Positions 41,728 through 52,074 are shown, counted from the first letter of the stretch. The stretch: DNA of 64,000 nt from Lacrimispora sinapis (GCF_043633585.1 NZ_CP141832.1:2604001-2668000), one strand, 5' to 3'. Made by a program: numbers and translations. The notes: generated by a model not told the origin, from the letters alone.

Positions 41728-44700
41728 CTACTTTCTCGTTGCTGGAACCCTATCTACAAATATATGTCCCCTAATTCTATTGCTTCCCTTACCTGCAGTT
41801 TGATATCCGATATGAGGCACATGTGGTCCTTCTCCAAGTTGTCCATTAGGTTTAACATTATTCCACTGCGGAATGTCCATATTTACATTCGCCCCATTAG
41901 GCCCTTGCCATTCTACAGGTATACTTTTCCCGTACTCATTAGTGCCCCACTTAGTCACTTCGAACTCTTCTTTGGAAACTCCCGTTCGCCTGAATGCTTC
42001 ATCAAGTCCATCTTGATATGTTTTTCCGGTACTTCTAAGATCGACATCTTTTTGAGAATTGAATTCCCAATTGCTACCTGTAAGACCATCCCCCGAACCC
42101 CCAGCTTCAGAATTCTCCCCCTTTATTTTACATTTTTCTCCCTCATACCCACTAGGATCATAATAAACCACCGGATTATTCCCACAGTATGCATACAGGT
42201 TCAGTCCATCCCCTCGATACACATCTTCCTGCATGAACCTTCCAACCACTGGATTATAAAACCTTGCTCTTAAATAATACTGGCCGGTTTCCTGATCGTA
42301 TTGCTGACCGGTATACAAGATTCGGTTCTTAACTTCTTCCGAGTGCTGCCGTAAACTTCCAAAAGCATCGTACTCATAGAAGTTTTCAATCGTCCTCTGA
42401 TTCCCCGTTATGTACGCAGTACTGTTCTGCTCGTCCAGATGATAAGCATGGGATCCATCTCTTCCCTCTGTCTCACTTCCAGCTATACCATATCCAAGAA
42501 TATATCTCGTTTTAACAGTATCATTGTCATAGGTTTCTGCCTGAAGATCACCATTATAATAGAGGTAACGGGAGATTTTCCCATTGACGGAGGTTTTGGC
42601 TCTTAAAAATTCTCCGTCATAGAAATTTTCTAACTTGAAATTGTCTTCTTTTACTTCCGTTTGCTGGCCAAACGGATTGTATCCATACCTCCTTTTCTTT
42701 CCATTTGCATTTTCTTCCAGGAGATTCCCCTGCATATCATACTCATATGCACAGCTTTCTCCCTGCAAACTTTTTTCAATTAATTGATTTCTTCTATTAT
42801 AACCGTACGTCTCTTTTCCTGCAACAGACTCCTTTTCCTTGCGGTTTCCGCAAAGGTCATATTGATAGGAAACGGCATCTCCATCGTAGGTTTCTTTCAA
42901 TAAACGGTTCATGGAATCGTACTGATATTGAATCCCGGTTACGATTGGATTTTTATTTATATCCTCACCATTTATTGCTTTGCCCTTATCAAACTCCCCT
43001 AAGACTACCCGGATACCTGTTTTGACTGTCCGGTTTCCATTCAAATCATAGTCATACCGGAAGTCAAACAACGGCTGTTTTTCCGAGACAAACGTAGCCA
43101 GGCGGCTGATGTTTCCGTCCGTGTCGTATTCATAAATAGTCTTCACTCCATTGAAATGACGTATGGTCTCAAGCCTTCCATCCGGGTAATGGCTGTATTG
43201 TACGATCTCATTTCTAGCCTGGTCTTTGATGTTCTTTAAATTGCCTCTCCAGTCATATCCATAAAATAGCGTTTTCCCTGTGACATCCGTCAGGGTTTTT
43301 AATGATCCGTCCTTATTATAAGTACAAGAAACAAGCGTCTGGCCCGAAGATGATTTCTTTATCAGCTTTCCATCCGGCCGATACTCATAGGTATAGCAGA
43401 AACCTCCAGACACCGCCTTTTTCTTTCTGCCTAATGAATCATACTCCCAGCTTCTGGTTACCTGATTCTCCCCTTTTTCATCACAGCCGGATTCATACAC
43501 CGGATTGCCATCCACATTGTAAATGGTTTTTACCTGATTTCCATTCCGGTCAATGGACAGTACTCTCCTGCCTTCCCTATCATACCGGAAGGTCTCACTG
43601 TTTCCTTCCTGATCAACGATTTCACAAACCTTTCCCTGGCTGTTATACCGGTAGGTGATCACGCCTCCATTGGCATCTGTGGTGCTGGTCACAAGGCCCA
43701 TGCTGTTATAGGTATAGGTTTCCAGTCCTCCATCTGCATTGTGTACGCTGCGAATCCTTCCCCAACTGTCTGTGTCCATGCCTGTATGGTTCTGGTTTCC
43801 GTCCACAATTCCTGTCATCCGGCCGTTGGCATCATAACGGTACGACTGCGCAGCTTTTCCTTCTTTCCTGCTTCTGGTGGTGTAAACCTCTGTTTCCAGT
43901 CCATGAATCCCATAACGGTAAGTAAGTTCATTTCCGTCGGCTGTTCGTTTGAGGGAAATATTTCCGTCTGCAAAATACTGGTTCTCCTCCAGTACCGTTC
44001 CCGCTCCATTGGTTTTTGAAAGAAGGTTTCCGTATAAATCATAGGAATACCGGAAGCTGTTTTCTGTTTCTGCCCTTTGCTCTCCCTGCGGAAGAATCTC
44101 TTTTTCCAAACGGTCATTTAAATCATACTCATAACGGAAAACAGGACCCAGACAGTCTTTTACATGGATGATCCGGTTCTTTAAATCGTACTGGTAATCC
44201 AGTTCCCAGACTTCGCTTCCCTTTCCCTGGCGGGCAATCCTTGTAATATTCCCTGCATGGTCATAAGAAACCTTCACGGTTCTGTCAATGCCGTTTTGCT
44301 TGTCCAAAGTCCGTTCTGAACTCAAACGGTCACAGCAATCATACTCCCGGAAAATCTCATATCCCTCCGGTGTCTGTATCCGGATGCGGTTTCCATTTTC
44401 ATCATAATCATATCTGGTAATGGCCGCTTTGGCTTCTCCTGGCACAGCAGGCAAACCGCTGTCAAGCTCCTCTTTTGTCTCTATCAGTCTTCCGGCTCTG
44501 TCATAATGGTAATGGATTACCTGGCGGATTCCATCGGAAATTGTTTTTTCTTCGTAAGTGCGCTTTCCCTGAACATCATAGCGGAACCGGATCGCTGCTC
44601 CCTGGCCATCTTCTACCCGAATCAGACGGTCCCGTTTGTCATAGGAAAACTTCAGATGAAGCCCGTTTCCTTCTTCTTCCTTCAACTGCCCGTCCAGACT

Positions 44701-47700
44701 CCAATAGCCGCCCAAACGCTGTTCGCTTGTTTTATTTCCTTTGGCATCATAGGTATAGGTGGTTCTTTGGTACAGTACTTCCTGATCATCTTCCTTAACA
44801 GGGCGGTAAATTTCACAAAGCTGGCCTTTCAAGTCATAGGTATACCAGGTGGTACGTCCTAAGGCATCGGTTTTTCTGGTGGGATTGCCCAACAAGTCAT
44901 AGGCATATTCTGCCTGCAGACTTCCGTCCGGACCGGTGACCCGTTCCAGATGGCCTAAGCTATCATATGTATACAGCCAGCCTTCTCCATCATCCTTTTT
45001 GGCATCATAGGATTCCGGCAAAACATGTTTGATCCGGTTTCCATTGGCATCATAAAAGATTCGCTCGCAGCCTCCGTCTGGATAGTGAATCCGAATCTGG
45101 TTTCCGTCACTGTCATAATCATAGGAAATTCCTTCTCCGCTTTCCATATCTTCTGCATAAGAATTCGGATGGATCTTCTTTAAGACATTGCCTTCTCCGT
45201 CCAGTATCTGCCTCTCGTGACTGCCATCCGGCCACACCGTATCAATCCGGCGGTCAAGGAAATCGTATTGATAAGTATATTCGCCCTTTTGCTGTTTCCA
45301 CGCTTTTGGCGGATACATAGCCAGAAGTCTTCCCATACCATCATATAAGTAACGGGATTCGTTTCCTTCTCCATCCCGCACCATGGTTCTGTAATTTCTG
45401 GCATTATACCCATACTCCTGACGGCCGCATACATCCTCCTCTGCCATCAGCCGCCCCATGGCATCGTATTCAAAATGGACTTCCTCTCCGTCCGGATAAA
45501 TAATTACTGACGGTTTCCCCTCGTACTCATTATACTGATATTTGGTTGTCTTTTTCAAGGAATCTGTTTCTTCCAAAAGCCTTCCTTTTCTGTCATAAAG
45601 ATAGGAAGTAGTGGACCATTCATCTGCAGAAGAAACTTTTTCCTTTGCTTTCATCAGGTTATGATTATGATCATATTCATAAGCATACTTCCGTCCTGCA
45701 TTGTCTTTCTTTTCTGCTAAATCCCCGGCTTCATTATATTGATAGACCGTGGTCAGCCAGCCTTTCTTCTTCTCCTCTGTGATACGTCCCATACAGTCAT
45801 AGGACCAGTCTGTTTCCTGTCCAAGACGATCCTTGTACCAGATGCGGTACCCCTCCTCACTGTAATGAAAGGCTTCAGAAGTGCCGTCTTCATAAAGAAC
45901 CGAAAGAATCTGCATTTCCTTCCCATACTCGTAAGTAACGTTTTTATTTCCCACACTGCTAAACACATGGACTTTCCGTTCCTCGTCCACGTATTCCGCT
46001 TGATAAATATCTCCGTTTGCAAGAGTCTGATGCACCATTCTTCCCTTTGCATCGTACCGGTTTTCCAGGTATGCCACGTTTGCCTGATCTACCGCTTTCG
46101 TCAGATACCCATTTTCATCATACTCATAATGAGTAATTCCCTGATCCATATGTACCACATCGGTCAGAAGACCGTTTTCATAGCGGTACTGCATGGTTCT
46201 TCCCATAGAGTCGGACAGCTGAATGAGCCGCCCATCCTTCATGGTTACGTGGATCTTATAACCGAGAGCAGTGGTTATTTCTTCCAAAAATTCTCCGTGA
46301 TAGGAAAATGTCATGGCCTGGCCGTTTCTGTCCGTAATGGATGTAAGAAGACCATTTGAGCTGTAACGGTAGACCCGATGCTCCTTTTTGTCACGTATGA
46401 TCCATTCTTCATGATCCTTGAAAAGCTCAAACCAGCTGCATCCATAGGTTACATTGACTGCCTTTTCACCGTCCCACTCGAAAATCAAATGATAACCGCA
46501 ATCCAGAACTGCATGGCGTTTGTTTTTATCCTGATAAAGCCTTCCCTCATAAGAAAAGCTCCAGCCTGCTCCCAGTATGCCCTCCTGCGTAACCGTGGAA
46601 TTGTATTTCCGCTCCAATCGTATGGACTCCCGGATATCAGGAAGAATAAAATCCGAGGCAGTGATTAAAAATGCACCGGAAGCTGCATCGACCGGCTCTC
46701 CAAAAAGCTGTCCAAGACCGCTTGATATAAAGTTTTCCTTCAGAGAGCGGGCCACATCTACTTCTCTTCCCGGCAAGGCGGCATCGGTTGCCACGTCTAC
46801 AACCGTTCCGTACAAAGTTTGCACTCCGGCGCCTACAATCTTTTTTGCACCGCAGGATTTGAACAAGCTCTGGGCTTTTCCCATTAAGATATTACCGGTT
46901 CCCCCCTTAAACAAACCGAGGGCACCGTTGAATGCCATGTTTTTTATATCCACTCTGCCAGTGACCTGATATTCATTAATTGCACCAAAAATAGCAGAGC
47001 CTCCCACTTGGCTTACTAAATTGGCAACCTGGGATTTGGGACACATGAATTTGCTTAATTTGCCTATTTGGGCTGCTTTTGTAAGTGCCTTTCCGCTGAC
47101 TACATCAAAAACCACATCGGTTATGGCTGATGCCATATTATAAGCGTCTTCATTTCCGCCAAATACAGTATCCCTCAGGAAATTGGCTGGCCTTGAAGCA
47201 TCCAGGTTATTGACCTTACTGTGCCCATCCAACCCTTCTGCTATGTCAGCAACCGCAAACGTCGCTTTCACTCCTGCCGCAACCAGTAAAGGAGCCGCTG
47301 CTCCGCCAGTACACACCGTTAAGGCCGTAAGCCCCACCACCGTGGCAACACTTAAAACACCGCTTATGAATTTGCTTTTGCTGTTCTGCTTTGTTTCAAT
47401 CAGGGAATCTCTAAGCGCATTGTTTTGTGCCTCCCGGTTCTCTGCATCATTTTTTGTCAGCTCCGCCTCCATGTCACCGGCAGAAGGGACTGCTTCCGGA
47501 TGAGAATCCGCTTTGTGTGTCACAAGAGCGGATTTCACATCGGTCTTTTCCTCCATGGTAACAATGTCATCACCGCCGTCTCCTACCTGAAGAGTCACCT
47601 TGTTTTCTCCCGAAATCATTAAGTTGCGCACCGGGGTTTCTCCTCCGGCCATCAGCCCCTTCTGGGTCTTTATATTGATGTTTTTTCCGGTGAGAGACAT

Positions 47701-48921
47701 AAAGCCTGCTTTATTAAGACTCAGCAAGATAGAACCGCTGGAATCAGGCGCATAGCTTAATGAGTCCTTTGTCATATCCATGGCGCTGCCGCTGGGGTCA
47801 GAGAAATTTTTATTATCCGGGTTTTTACCTCCCCCGCCGCCGCTTCCTTCTCCGCTCCCTATAGCATGGACAGCAACCGCGCTCTGTTCGTCATGCTCCG
47901 GAAAATAAATATGTACCTGGCTGCCCACTTCCGGCATACAGTAAAAACTGCTGCTTTCAATGGCATATGTAAAGTACTTCATCTTCGCAGACGGTTCGAA
48001 AGCCGGATCAATGTCAAAATGGACCCGGATCCGGTTTCCGCTCCGCTCTTTTACCGTGGCAGGAATGCTCATACCATAGATTCTTGGATTCTTTTCCTTT
48101 TCTCTACGGATTCCTTCCCGCCTGGCAAGAGTATAGCGGTAAACCAGCTCTCCCTTTAATGTGTTAAACTCCATCCCGATCACGATGGCAGGAATTTTGT
48201 TAAACGATACGGTCTCTCCCATCTGTAAATATCGTCTCGTCCTGATACTCCACCTGGATGCTTCCTGGGAAAGAACCCCCTGAGGCTTTAGAACTCTTGC
48301 ATAGTGAGTCATATCCTTCTGAAGAACATAATCCTCCCGATCAAGCTTTGTCCCATAATCCAAATCCGGGATACCAAAAAATACTTTTCCGCAGTTGTCT
48401 TTTGTATCCACCATCAAATAGGTTCCAAAATGGCTGGCAAGCCTGCGAAGAAAAACCCAGTCACTTTCCTCATACTGCAAAAGCATTTCAGGTATAACCC
48501 CGTCACAGCCTGCCTCAGACTTTATATCAAATCTCCCATAGTCAGAAAGGACCTTTCTCGCTACCTCCATGTAAGTCATGGCTCCGTTTAAGAAGCTTCT
48601 GCTTTTTTCCTTTCGTTCCCAGTCCTTTGTATAGGAATACGCCTCCACATACAAAAACGGAAGTCCCTGTTCCACTTTTGTATAAACGGTTTCAATTTTT
48701 CCTTGAAAAACCACCTGTCCCCCGGAGTATTCTGCTTCCCTTACGATCACGGGAAGAACGGAAGCCATATTTACAAACTCTTCTGCCATATCACCGTCTA
48801 CCAACAGTTTCAAAGCAAGAAATCCATGACTGTTTAATTTTTGTTTGAGCTGAAAAGTTTCCACCTGAATGATACCTTCCAATGAAAGCTCTATTTCCAG
48901 TTCCTTATATGCCAATATCAT
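41728..48921 (-). CDS. VgrG-Rhs fusion effector with polymorphic toxin tip (type 47-like)
   Basis: This intact protein has 2397 residues. Residues 1 to about 370 are a VgrG/gpD-like spike: LLQYEESDWVFLRRLASHFG near 150 and a gp5-like OB fold, IPATVKERSGNRIRVHFDID, near 290, ending VGSQVHIYFPEHDEQSAVAV. A Gly-rich linker GSGEGSGGGGGK follows. A hydrophobic stretch, VATVVGLTALTVCTGGAAAP, lies near 520-545. DUF6531 starts near 740 (GEPVDAASGAFLITASDFIL). YD repeats run from about 800 to 2150. The Rhs core closes with GRFMQEDVYRGDGLNLYAYC and NNPVVYYDPSGYEGEKC. The tip (about 2276-2397) has DGLDEAFRRTGVSKEEFEVT, VEWQGPNGANVNMDIPQW, HIGYQTAGK and RGHIFVDRVPATRK, like polymorphic toxin type 47. Spike, shell and toxin in one chain imply delivery by a contractile apparatus. 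Confidence 0.9.
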   Translation of the reverse strand: MILAYKELEIELSLEGIIQVETFQLKQKLNSHGFLALKLLVDGDMAEEFVNMASVLPVIVREAEYSGGQVVFQGKIETVYTKVEQGLPFLYVEAYSYTKDWERKEKSRSFLNGAMTYMEVARKVLSDYGRFDIKSEAGCDGVIPEMLLQYEESDWVFLRRLASHFGTYLMVDTKDNCGKVFFGIPDLDYGTKLDREDYVLQKDMTHYARVLKPQGVLSQEASRWSIRTRRYLQMGETVSFNKIPAIVIGMEFNTLKGELVYRYTLARREGIRREKEKNPRIYGMSIPATVKERSGNRIRVHFDIDPAFEPSAKMKYFTYAIESSSFYCMPEVGSQVHIYFPEHDEQSAVAVHAIGSGEGSGGGGGKNPDNKNFSDPSGSAMDMTKDSLSYAPDSSGSILLSLNKAGFMSLTGKNINIKTQKGLMAGGETPVRNLMISGENKVTLQVGDGGDDIVTMEEKTDVKSALVTHKADSHPEAVPSAGDMEAELTKNDAENREAQNNALRDSLIETKQNSKSKFISGVLSVATVVGLTALTVCTGGAAAPLLVAAGVKATFAVADIAEGLDGHSKVNNLDASRPANFLRDTVFGGNEDAYNMASAITDVVFDVVSGKALTKAAQIGKLSKFMCPKSQVANLVSQVGGSAIFGAINEYQVTGRVDIKNMAFNGALGLFKGGTGNILMGKAQSLFKSCGAKKIVGAGVQTLYGTVVDVATDAALPGREVDVARSLKENFISSGLGQLFGEPVDAASGAFLITASDFILPDIRESIRLERKYNSTVTQEGILGAGWSFSYEGRLYQDKNKRHAVLDCGYHLIFEWDGEKAVNVTYGCSWFELFKDHEEWIIRDKKEHRVYRYSSNGLLTSITDRNGQAMTFSYHGEFLEEITTALGYKIHVTMKDGRLIQLSDSMGRTMQYRYENGLLTDVVHMDQGITHYEYDENGYLTKAVDQANVAYLENRYDAKGRMVHQTLANGDIYQAEYVDEERKVHVFSSVGNKNVTYEYGKEMQILSVLYEDGTSEAFHYSEEGYRIWYKDRLGQETDWSYDCMGRITEEKKKGWLTTVYQYNEAGDLAEKKDNAGRKYAYEYDHNHNLMKAKEKVSSADEWSTTSYLYDRKGRLLEETDSLKKTTKYQYNEYEGKPSVIIYPDGEEVHFEYDAMGRLMAEEDVCGRQEYGYNARNYRTMVRDGEGNESRYLYDGMGRLLAMYPPKAWKQQKGEYTYQYDFLDRRIDTVWPDGSHERQILDGEGNVLKKIHPNSYAEDMESGEGISYDYDSDGNQIRIHYPDGGCERIFYDANGNRIKHVLPESYDAKKDDGEGWLYTYDSLGHLERVTGPDGSLQAEYAYDLLGNPTRKTDALGRTTWYTYDLKGQLCEIYRPVKEDDQEVLYQRTTYTYDAKGNKTSEQRLGGYWSLDGQLKEEEGNGLHLKFSYDKRDRLIRVEDGQGAAIRFRYDVQGKRTYEEKTISDGIRQVIHYHYDRAGRLIETKEELDSGLPAVPGEAKAAITRYDYDENGNRIRIQTPEGYEIFREYDCCDRLSSERTLDKQNGIDRTVKVSYDHAGNITRIARQGKGSEVWELDYQYDLKNRIIHVKDCLGPVFRYEYDLNDRLEKEILPQGEQRAETENSFRYSYDLYGNLLSKTNGAGTVLEENQYFADGNISLKRTADGNELTYRYGIHGLETEVYTTRSRKEGKAAQSYRYDANGRMTGIVDGNQNHTGMDTDSWGRIRSVHNADGGLETYTYNSMGLVTSTTDANGGVITYRYNSQGKVCEIVDQEGNSETFRYDREGRRVLSIDRNGNQVKTIYNVDGNPVYESGCDEKGENQVTRSWEYDSLGRKKKAVSGGFCYTYEYRPDGKLIKKSSSGQTLVSCTYNKDGSLKTLTDVTGKTLFYGYDWRGNLKNIKDQARNEIVQYSHYPDGRLETIRHFNGVKTIYEYDTDGNISRLATFVSEKQPLFDFRYDYDLNGNRTVKTGIRVVLGEFDKGKAINGEDINKNPIVTGIQYQYDSMNRLLKETYDGDAVSYQYDLCGNRKEKESVAGKETYGYNRRNQLIEKSLQGESCAYEYDMQGNLLEENANGKKRRYGYNPFGQQTEVKEDNFKLENFYDGEFLRAKTSVNGKISRYLYYNGDLQAETYDNDTVKTRYILGYGIAGSETEGRDGSHAYHLDEQNSTAYITGNQRTIENFYEYDAFGSLRQHSEEVKNRILYTGQQYDQETGQYYLRARFYNPVVGRFMQEDVYRGDGLNLYAYCGNNPVVYYDPSGYEGEKCKIKGENSEAGGSGDGLTGSNWEFNSQKDVDLRSTGKTYQDGLDEAFRRTGVSKEEFEVTKWGTNEYGKSIPVEWQGPNGANVNMDIPQWNNVKPNGQLGEGPHVPHIGYQTAGKGSNRIRGHIFVDRVPATRK

Positions 48922-49085
48922 ATCTCATTCCCCCTTACTCATGAGGTAACCGTTCATATGTATCTAATTTTTAATGATCTTTTGTCTCAAGTTTTCTCTA
49001 TTTTGCCGTTATAATATTTTTTCTGGCATTACATGAATCACCTGATAATTCTGGGAAAAACACAACGTATTACATTTACATCATT

Positions 49086-50282
49086 TTATTCAGGAATCAA
49101 TACACAACGCATTAAACCAACATTATTTCCGATATCTTTTTCTGTAAACGTAACGGTAGGAAGTCCTTCAAATTGTTTGTAATTAATTTCACCTTTTGAA
49201 TCCGTAATTTTAAGATATCTAATTTTGCTTTCCTGATATGAATCCAATTGCATTTCTGACCAGCCAAACTGATTTGCCTGAGTTTTATTTCCAGCAATAA
49301 GCCCACACCAATTATAATAACCGGGATAATAGCTCTCATTTCCGTGGTAACCTTTATACGTCAAGTCAGATAAATTGTTATAGACCTCATTTTTAATTCT
49401 ATAAGTTCCATCAGCCAAATCTTTGCCAACTTTATACATTCCCTCCGCAAATACAGTTTCCCCATATGCTGCTTCTGGATTTTGATACTTTATAGGACGA
49501 ACAGTTGGTTTTTGACCCATTGGAATTAATATGCAATTTTGCAAATTTACAGCCAATTCATCTTCAATATCTGCATATCCAAATCGGCTAATTAAGGCTA
49601 ACGTTTTATCCTTTTGGTCTGTTACCAAAGCTGTTCCAACCGATATTTCCATTGAAAGAACAAAATATTCACCCTTTGGTATTTCTTTTCCAACTATATA
49701 CGAACCTTCATAATAAATCTTATTCCCCTTCATTTTCGGATAATTTTGTATAGGAACGGGTGCTATTTCTGTTTTTCTATTAATATTAACTATATCTCCG
49801 TCTTCTAAATAAAAAAATGACATAGGTTTCGTCCAATACGTTTGTATCTTGCGTTCACCTTTTACATTTTCTTTATATATATCAACGCTTACATTTAGAG
49901 AAACGTCCTCTTTATTTCTGAATACATAAAGTCCCTGGTTAATATTTTTTCCTACTATATATTCTCCTTCCCTGGTCCATTGGTCATTTTCAATCCACTG
50001 ACTGCTCCACCTATCAACATCATGAATTCTCATCCCCTTTTGTTTTTCGTTCTCCATATAATACTTCCAGTAACCTTCTACTTGCTCTTCCAATTCTCGA
50101 ACATCAAAACTGCCATAAGTATCATATCCATCTCCCTTTTCTTCTGAATGAGAAAAACGCTCCTCAGGCGAAATATTTGCGGCACAACCAGATAAAAAAG
50201 GTATGGTAAGTGAAAATATTAAAACATACACAATATGATTTACTTTTTTTGCACGATGAGCATAAGCTCTTCCCTGTATCAT
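49086..50282 (-). CDS. Lipoprotein with repeated G-Y-VGK-G-Y units
   Basis: The 398-residue protein has a hydrophobic signal peptide ending in the lipobox FLSGC (about residue 33), so it is anchored outside the membrane. The body contains three similar units: REGEYIVGKNINQGLYVF, YEGSYIVGKEIPKGEYFVL and AEGMYKVGKDLADGTYRI. Each is followed by beta-rich sequence ending in CILIP or CVLIP. Such GxYxVGKDIPxGxY units occur in several Firmicute surface proteins of unknown function. It lies between the VgrG-Rhs gene and the spike operon, so it may belong to the system, as a surface receptor, plug or self-protection factor. Confidence 0.7.
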   Translation of the reverse strand: MIQGRAYAHRAKKVNHIVYVLIFSLTIPFLSGCAANISPEERFSHSEEKGDGYDTYGSFDVRELEEQVEGYWKYYMENEKQKGMRIHDVDRWSSQWIENDQWTREGEYIVGKNINQGLYVFRNKEDVSLNVSVDIYKENVKGERKIQTYWTKPMSFFYLEDGDIVNINRKTEIAPVPIQNYPKMKGNKIYYEGSYIVGKEIPKGEYFVLSMEISVGTALVTDQKDKTLALISRFGYADIEDELAVNLQNCILIPMGQKPTVRPIKYQNPEAAYGETVFAEGMYKVGKDLADGTYRIKNEVYNNLSDLTYKGYHGNESYYPGYYNWCGLIAGNKTQANQFGWSEMQLDSYQESKIRYLKITDSKGEINYKQFEGLPTVTFTEKDIGNNVGLMRCVLIPE

Positions 50283-50318
50283 TTCCGCAAATTTCTCCTA
50301 TAACATCGTTGACATCAA

Positions 50319-50924
50319 TTAATTGATACTCTCTTTGAATTCAGAACTCTTACTTCGATTCAGATATTCATTATTAACCATTTCTTTCATCTGCTCTGCT
50401 TTCATATAAAATTCCTGCAATTTTTCTTTTGATACAATTTTTTTCACATCCAGATCTGCCTGCAAATAATCTCCCCAATCAGGTTTGATTTCATAAAAAT
50501 CCGGAAGATAATAACAAACAGTTGTGCCGAATCCCCCATCATAACTCGTTGATACTTGTGCGGTATTTTCAATCCTATCTATATCGTAAATTTCCACATT
50601 CACCAAATATTCATTTGAGTAATACTTCCATTTTATTTGGGTGCTGATTCTTATCAAATCCGTTCCGTATACAGCCTCAATACCGGAATCAAATTTAAGT
50701 TTTAAATAATCTTTTCCATCATCGGTTACTATTTGGGCTGTTGTATGATTATCTTTAAAATAATCTGTATAATAATCAAGATTTTTTAAAACATCTTCTA
50801 CCCAGGTATTTTGATGCACAGAATCTGTTCTGATAAAAGAATTGTATTTAATTAGTATCAATGTCATCATAAGAAACATTGCCAGAAAAACGAAACAGAA
50901 AATAATCGTTCTATTTTTCTTCAT
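50319..50924 (-). CDS. Membrane-anchored hypothetical protein
   Basis: The 201-residue protein has a single N-terminal membrane helix (TIIFCFVFLAMFLMMTLILI) and an outer domain of mixed strands and helices, including YYTDYFKDNHTTAQIVTDDG and YDGGFGTTVCYYLPDFYEIK. It precedes the lipoprotein gene in the same direction with about 36 bases between them. No family recognised. Confidence 0.65.
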   Translation of the reverse strand: MKKNRTIIFCFVFLAMFLMMTLILIKYNSFIRTDSVHQNTWVEDVLKNLDYYTDYFKDNHTTAQIVTDDGKDYLKLKFDSGIEAVYGTDLIRISTQIKWKYYSNEYLVNVEIYDIDRIENTAQVSTSYDGGFGTTVCYYLPDFYEIKPDWGDYLQADLDVKKIVSKEKLQEFYMKAEQMKEMVNNEYLNRSKSSEFKESIN

Positions 50925-50933
50925 TTTTCCACT

Positions 50934-51074
50934 TCATAATATATAATCTTTGATTTTTTCTCTCATTGATAAAATTTCTTCGATTGTATCAGAATCCGAG
51001 TAGTGTCCTCCTCTAACAATTACATCAAACTTTCCTTTTTTGAAATTTAACTCCCTGCCTCCGGCTGCCCTGAC
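50934..51074 (-). other. Short open frame overlapping the end of the DUF4280 gene
   Basis: A 46-codon frame without an initiation codon follows the DUF4280 gene in a shifted frame: ELNFKKGKFDVIVRGGHYSD then SDTIEEILSMREKIKDYIL. It looks like protein-coding sequence and may be the tail of a deleted gene or of a longer DUF4280 fusion. No function can be given. Confidence 0.3.
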
Positions 51075-51553
51075 TCAGTGATCTCAATCACCCCGCCATA
51101 CATGCAGTACAGTTTGGCTCCTCCCATCAAAGGACGTTCTTCCTCCGTGTTCACCCCATCTTTTCCATGATCCCATTCCTGAGCAATGATATGGGGGGTA
51201 CAAACGCCGACTACCTGAGGGGTTTCACTGTCCGCAGGCTCCTCTTTCTTCTTTTTCTTTTTTCCGCCGGAAAACAAGTTCATGACCTTGTCTGTAAATG
51301 TATCCGGACATGCTTCCTCCACTTCTTTCTGCACTTTTTCTGCTTCTTCTTTGGTACTGGGGTTTTCCATGCTATAGCAGCCCCCAAAGCAAATAACGTT
51401 ATAGTCTCCTTTGCAGTCTTTAATGGTCATCTGAGCCTGATTCCGTAAAAAAATTCCATGGGATTCATGAAGTACCACCTTACTGGCCCTCATTCCTTTG
51501 GAACAGGTTGTACATGCTCCGTGTACCACATAGGTATCCGTCAATTCTGCCAT
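51047..51553 (-). CDS. DUF4280 (PAAR-like) spike-tip protein
   Basis: The 168-residue protein is of the DUF4280 type, regarded as a PAAR-like tip that caps VgrG spikes. It has conserved cysteines VVHGACTTCSKGM, DYNVICFGGCYSMENP and VVGVCTPHIIAQEW, and a closing GGAKLYCMYGGVIEI. Between the two halves lies a poly-lysine stretch (GGKKKKKKEE) with an acidic linker. Its gene overlaps the preceding one by 13 bases, and it stands downstream of two spike genes, as expected for a tip. Confidence 0.85.
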   Translation of the reverse strand: MAELTDTYVVHGACTTCSKGMRASKVVLHESHGIFLRNQAQMTIKDCKGDYNVICFGGCYSMENPSTKEEAEKVQKEVEEACPDTFTDKVMNLFSGGKKKKKKEEPADSETPQVVGVCTPHIIAQEWDHGKDGVNTEEERPLMGGAKLYCMYGGVIEITESGQPEAGS

Positions 51554-52074
51554 GCTCCCACCTCCACTTCTTTAAATACAATTCCCATCACATTTCTGCG
51601 CAAAAGACTTTCTACTGCTTCCAGACTGATAAGGGGATTGAGAAAACGTTTATCATTTAATAAAAACACTTTATGTTCTCCAATCTTTTTCGGGTCAAGA
51701 ACAAGCTTCTTTACGCTTCCATTGGAGTAAAATTCAGTTTCAGTTGAAAATACGTTGAGCCGTTCCAAAAGTAGATGGTGATAAACACGGATGGTCTCAC
51801 GTTCCTTATCTGCGATTGTAACGGTTTTAAACACCATGTCATCTTCATAGAGATCAAGGACCTTTTTTACCTTGTCCGAGACTAAATAAACCGGACTCTG
51901 AATGAAATCAGGAGCCGCCTCTCCACTGTCTTTTGTCAGATACATCATGCTTGATGCTTCCAGATCCGGTGCATCTTCCTTATAGAAAATATGTCTCGGT
52001 CCGCAGATATCAAAATCCCGGAAGCGGATTATATCCGGTAAGGTTTTATCTTGTTCCATTGTAAAAAATCTCAT
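51541..52074 (-). CDS. Imm11-like protein
   Basis: The 177-residue protein resembles the Imm11 (DUF1629) group: SPVYLVSDKVKKVLDLYED, a central VYHHLLLERLNVFSTETEFY, VKKLVLDPKKIGEHKVFLLN and a C-terminal SLEAVESLLRRNVMGIVFKE. In other bacteria the group sits beside PAAR/VgrG and pentapeptide proteins and may be a chaperone or adaptor rather than a true immunity factor. The start overlaps the pentapeptide gene by four bases (ATGA), so co-translation is likely. Confidence 0.65.
   Translation of the reverse strand: MRFFTMEQDKTLPDIIRFRDFDICGPRHIFYKEDAPDLEASSMMYLTKDSGEAAPDFIQSPVYLVSDKVKKVLDLYEDDMVFKTVTIADKERETIRVYHHLLLERLNVFSTETEFYSNGSVKKLVLDPKKIGEHKVFLLNDKRFLNPLISLEAVESLLRRNVMGIVFKEVEVGAWQN

Noticed and set aside
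41728..48921. WXG/LXG-type (type VII) secretion of the Rhs effector
   Set aside because: The N-terminus is a VgrG/gp5-like spike and no WXG100 or LXG domain or ESX genes are seen.
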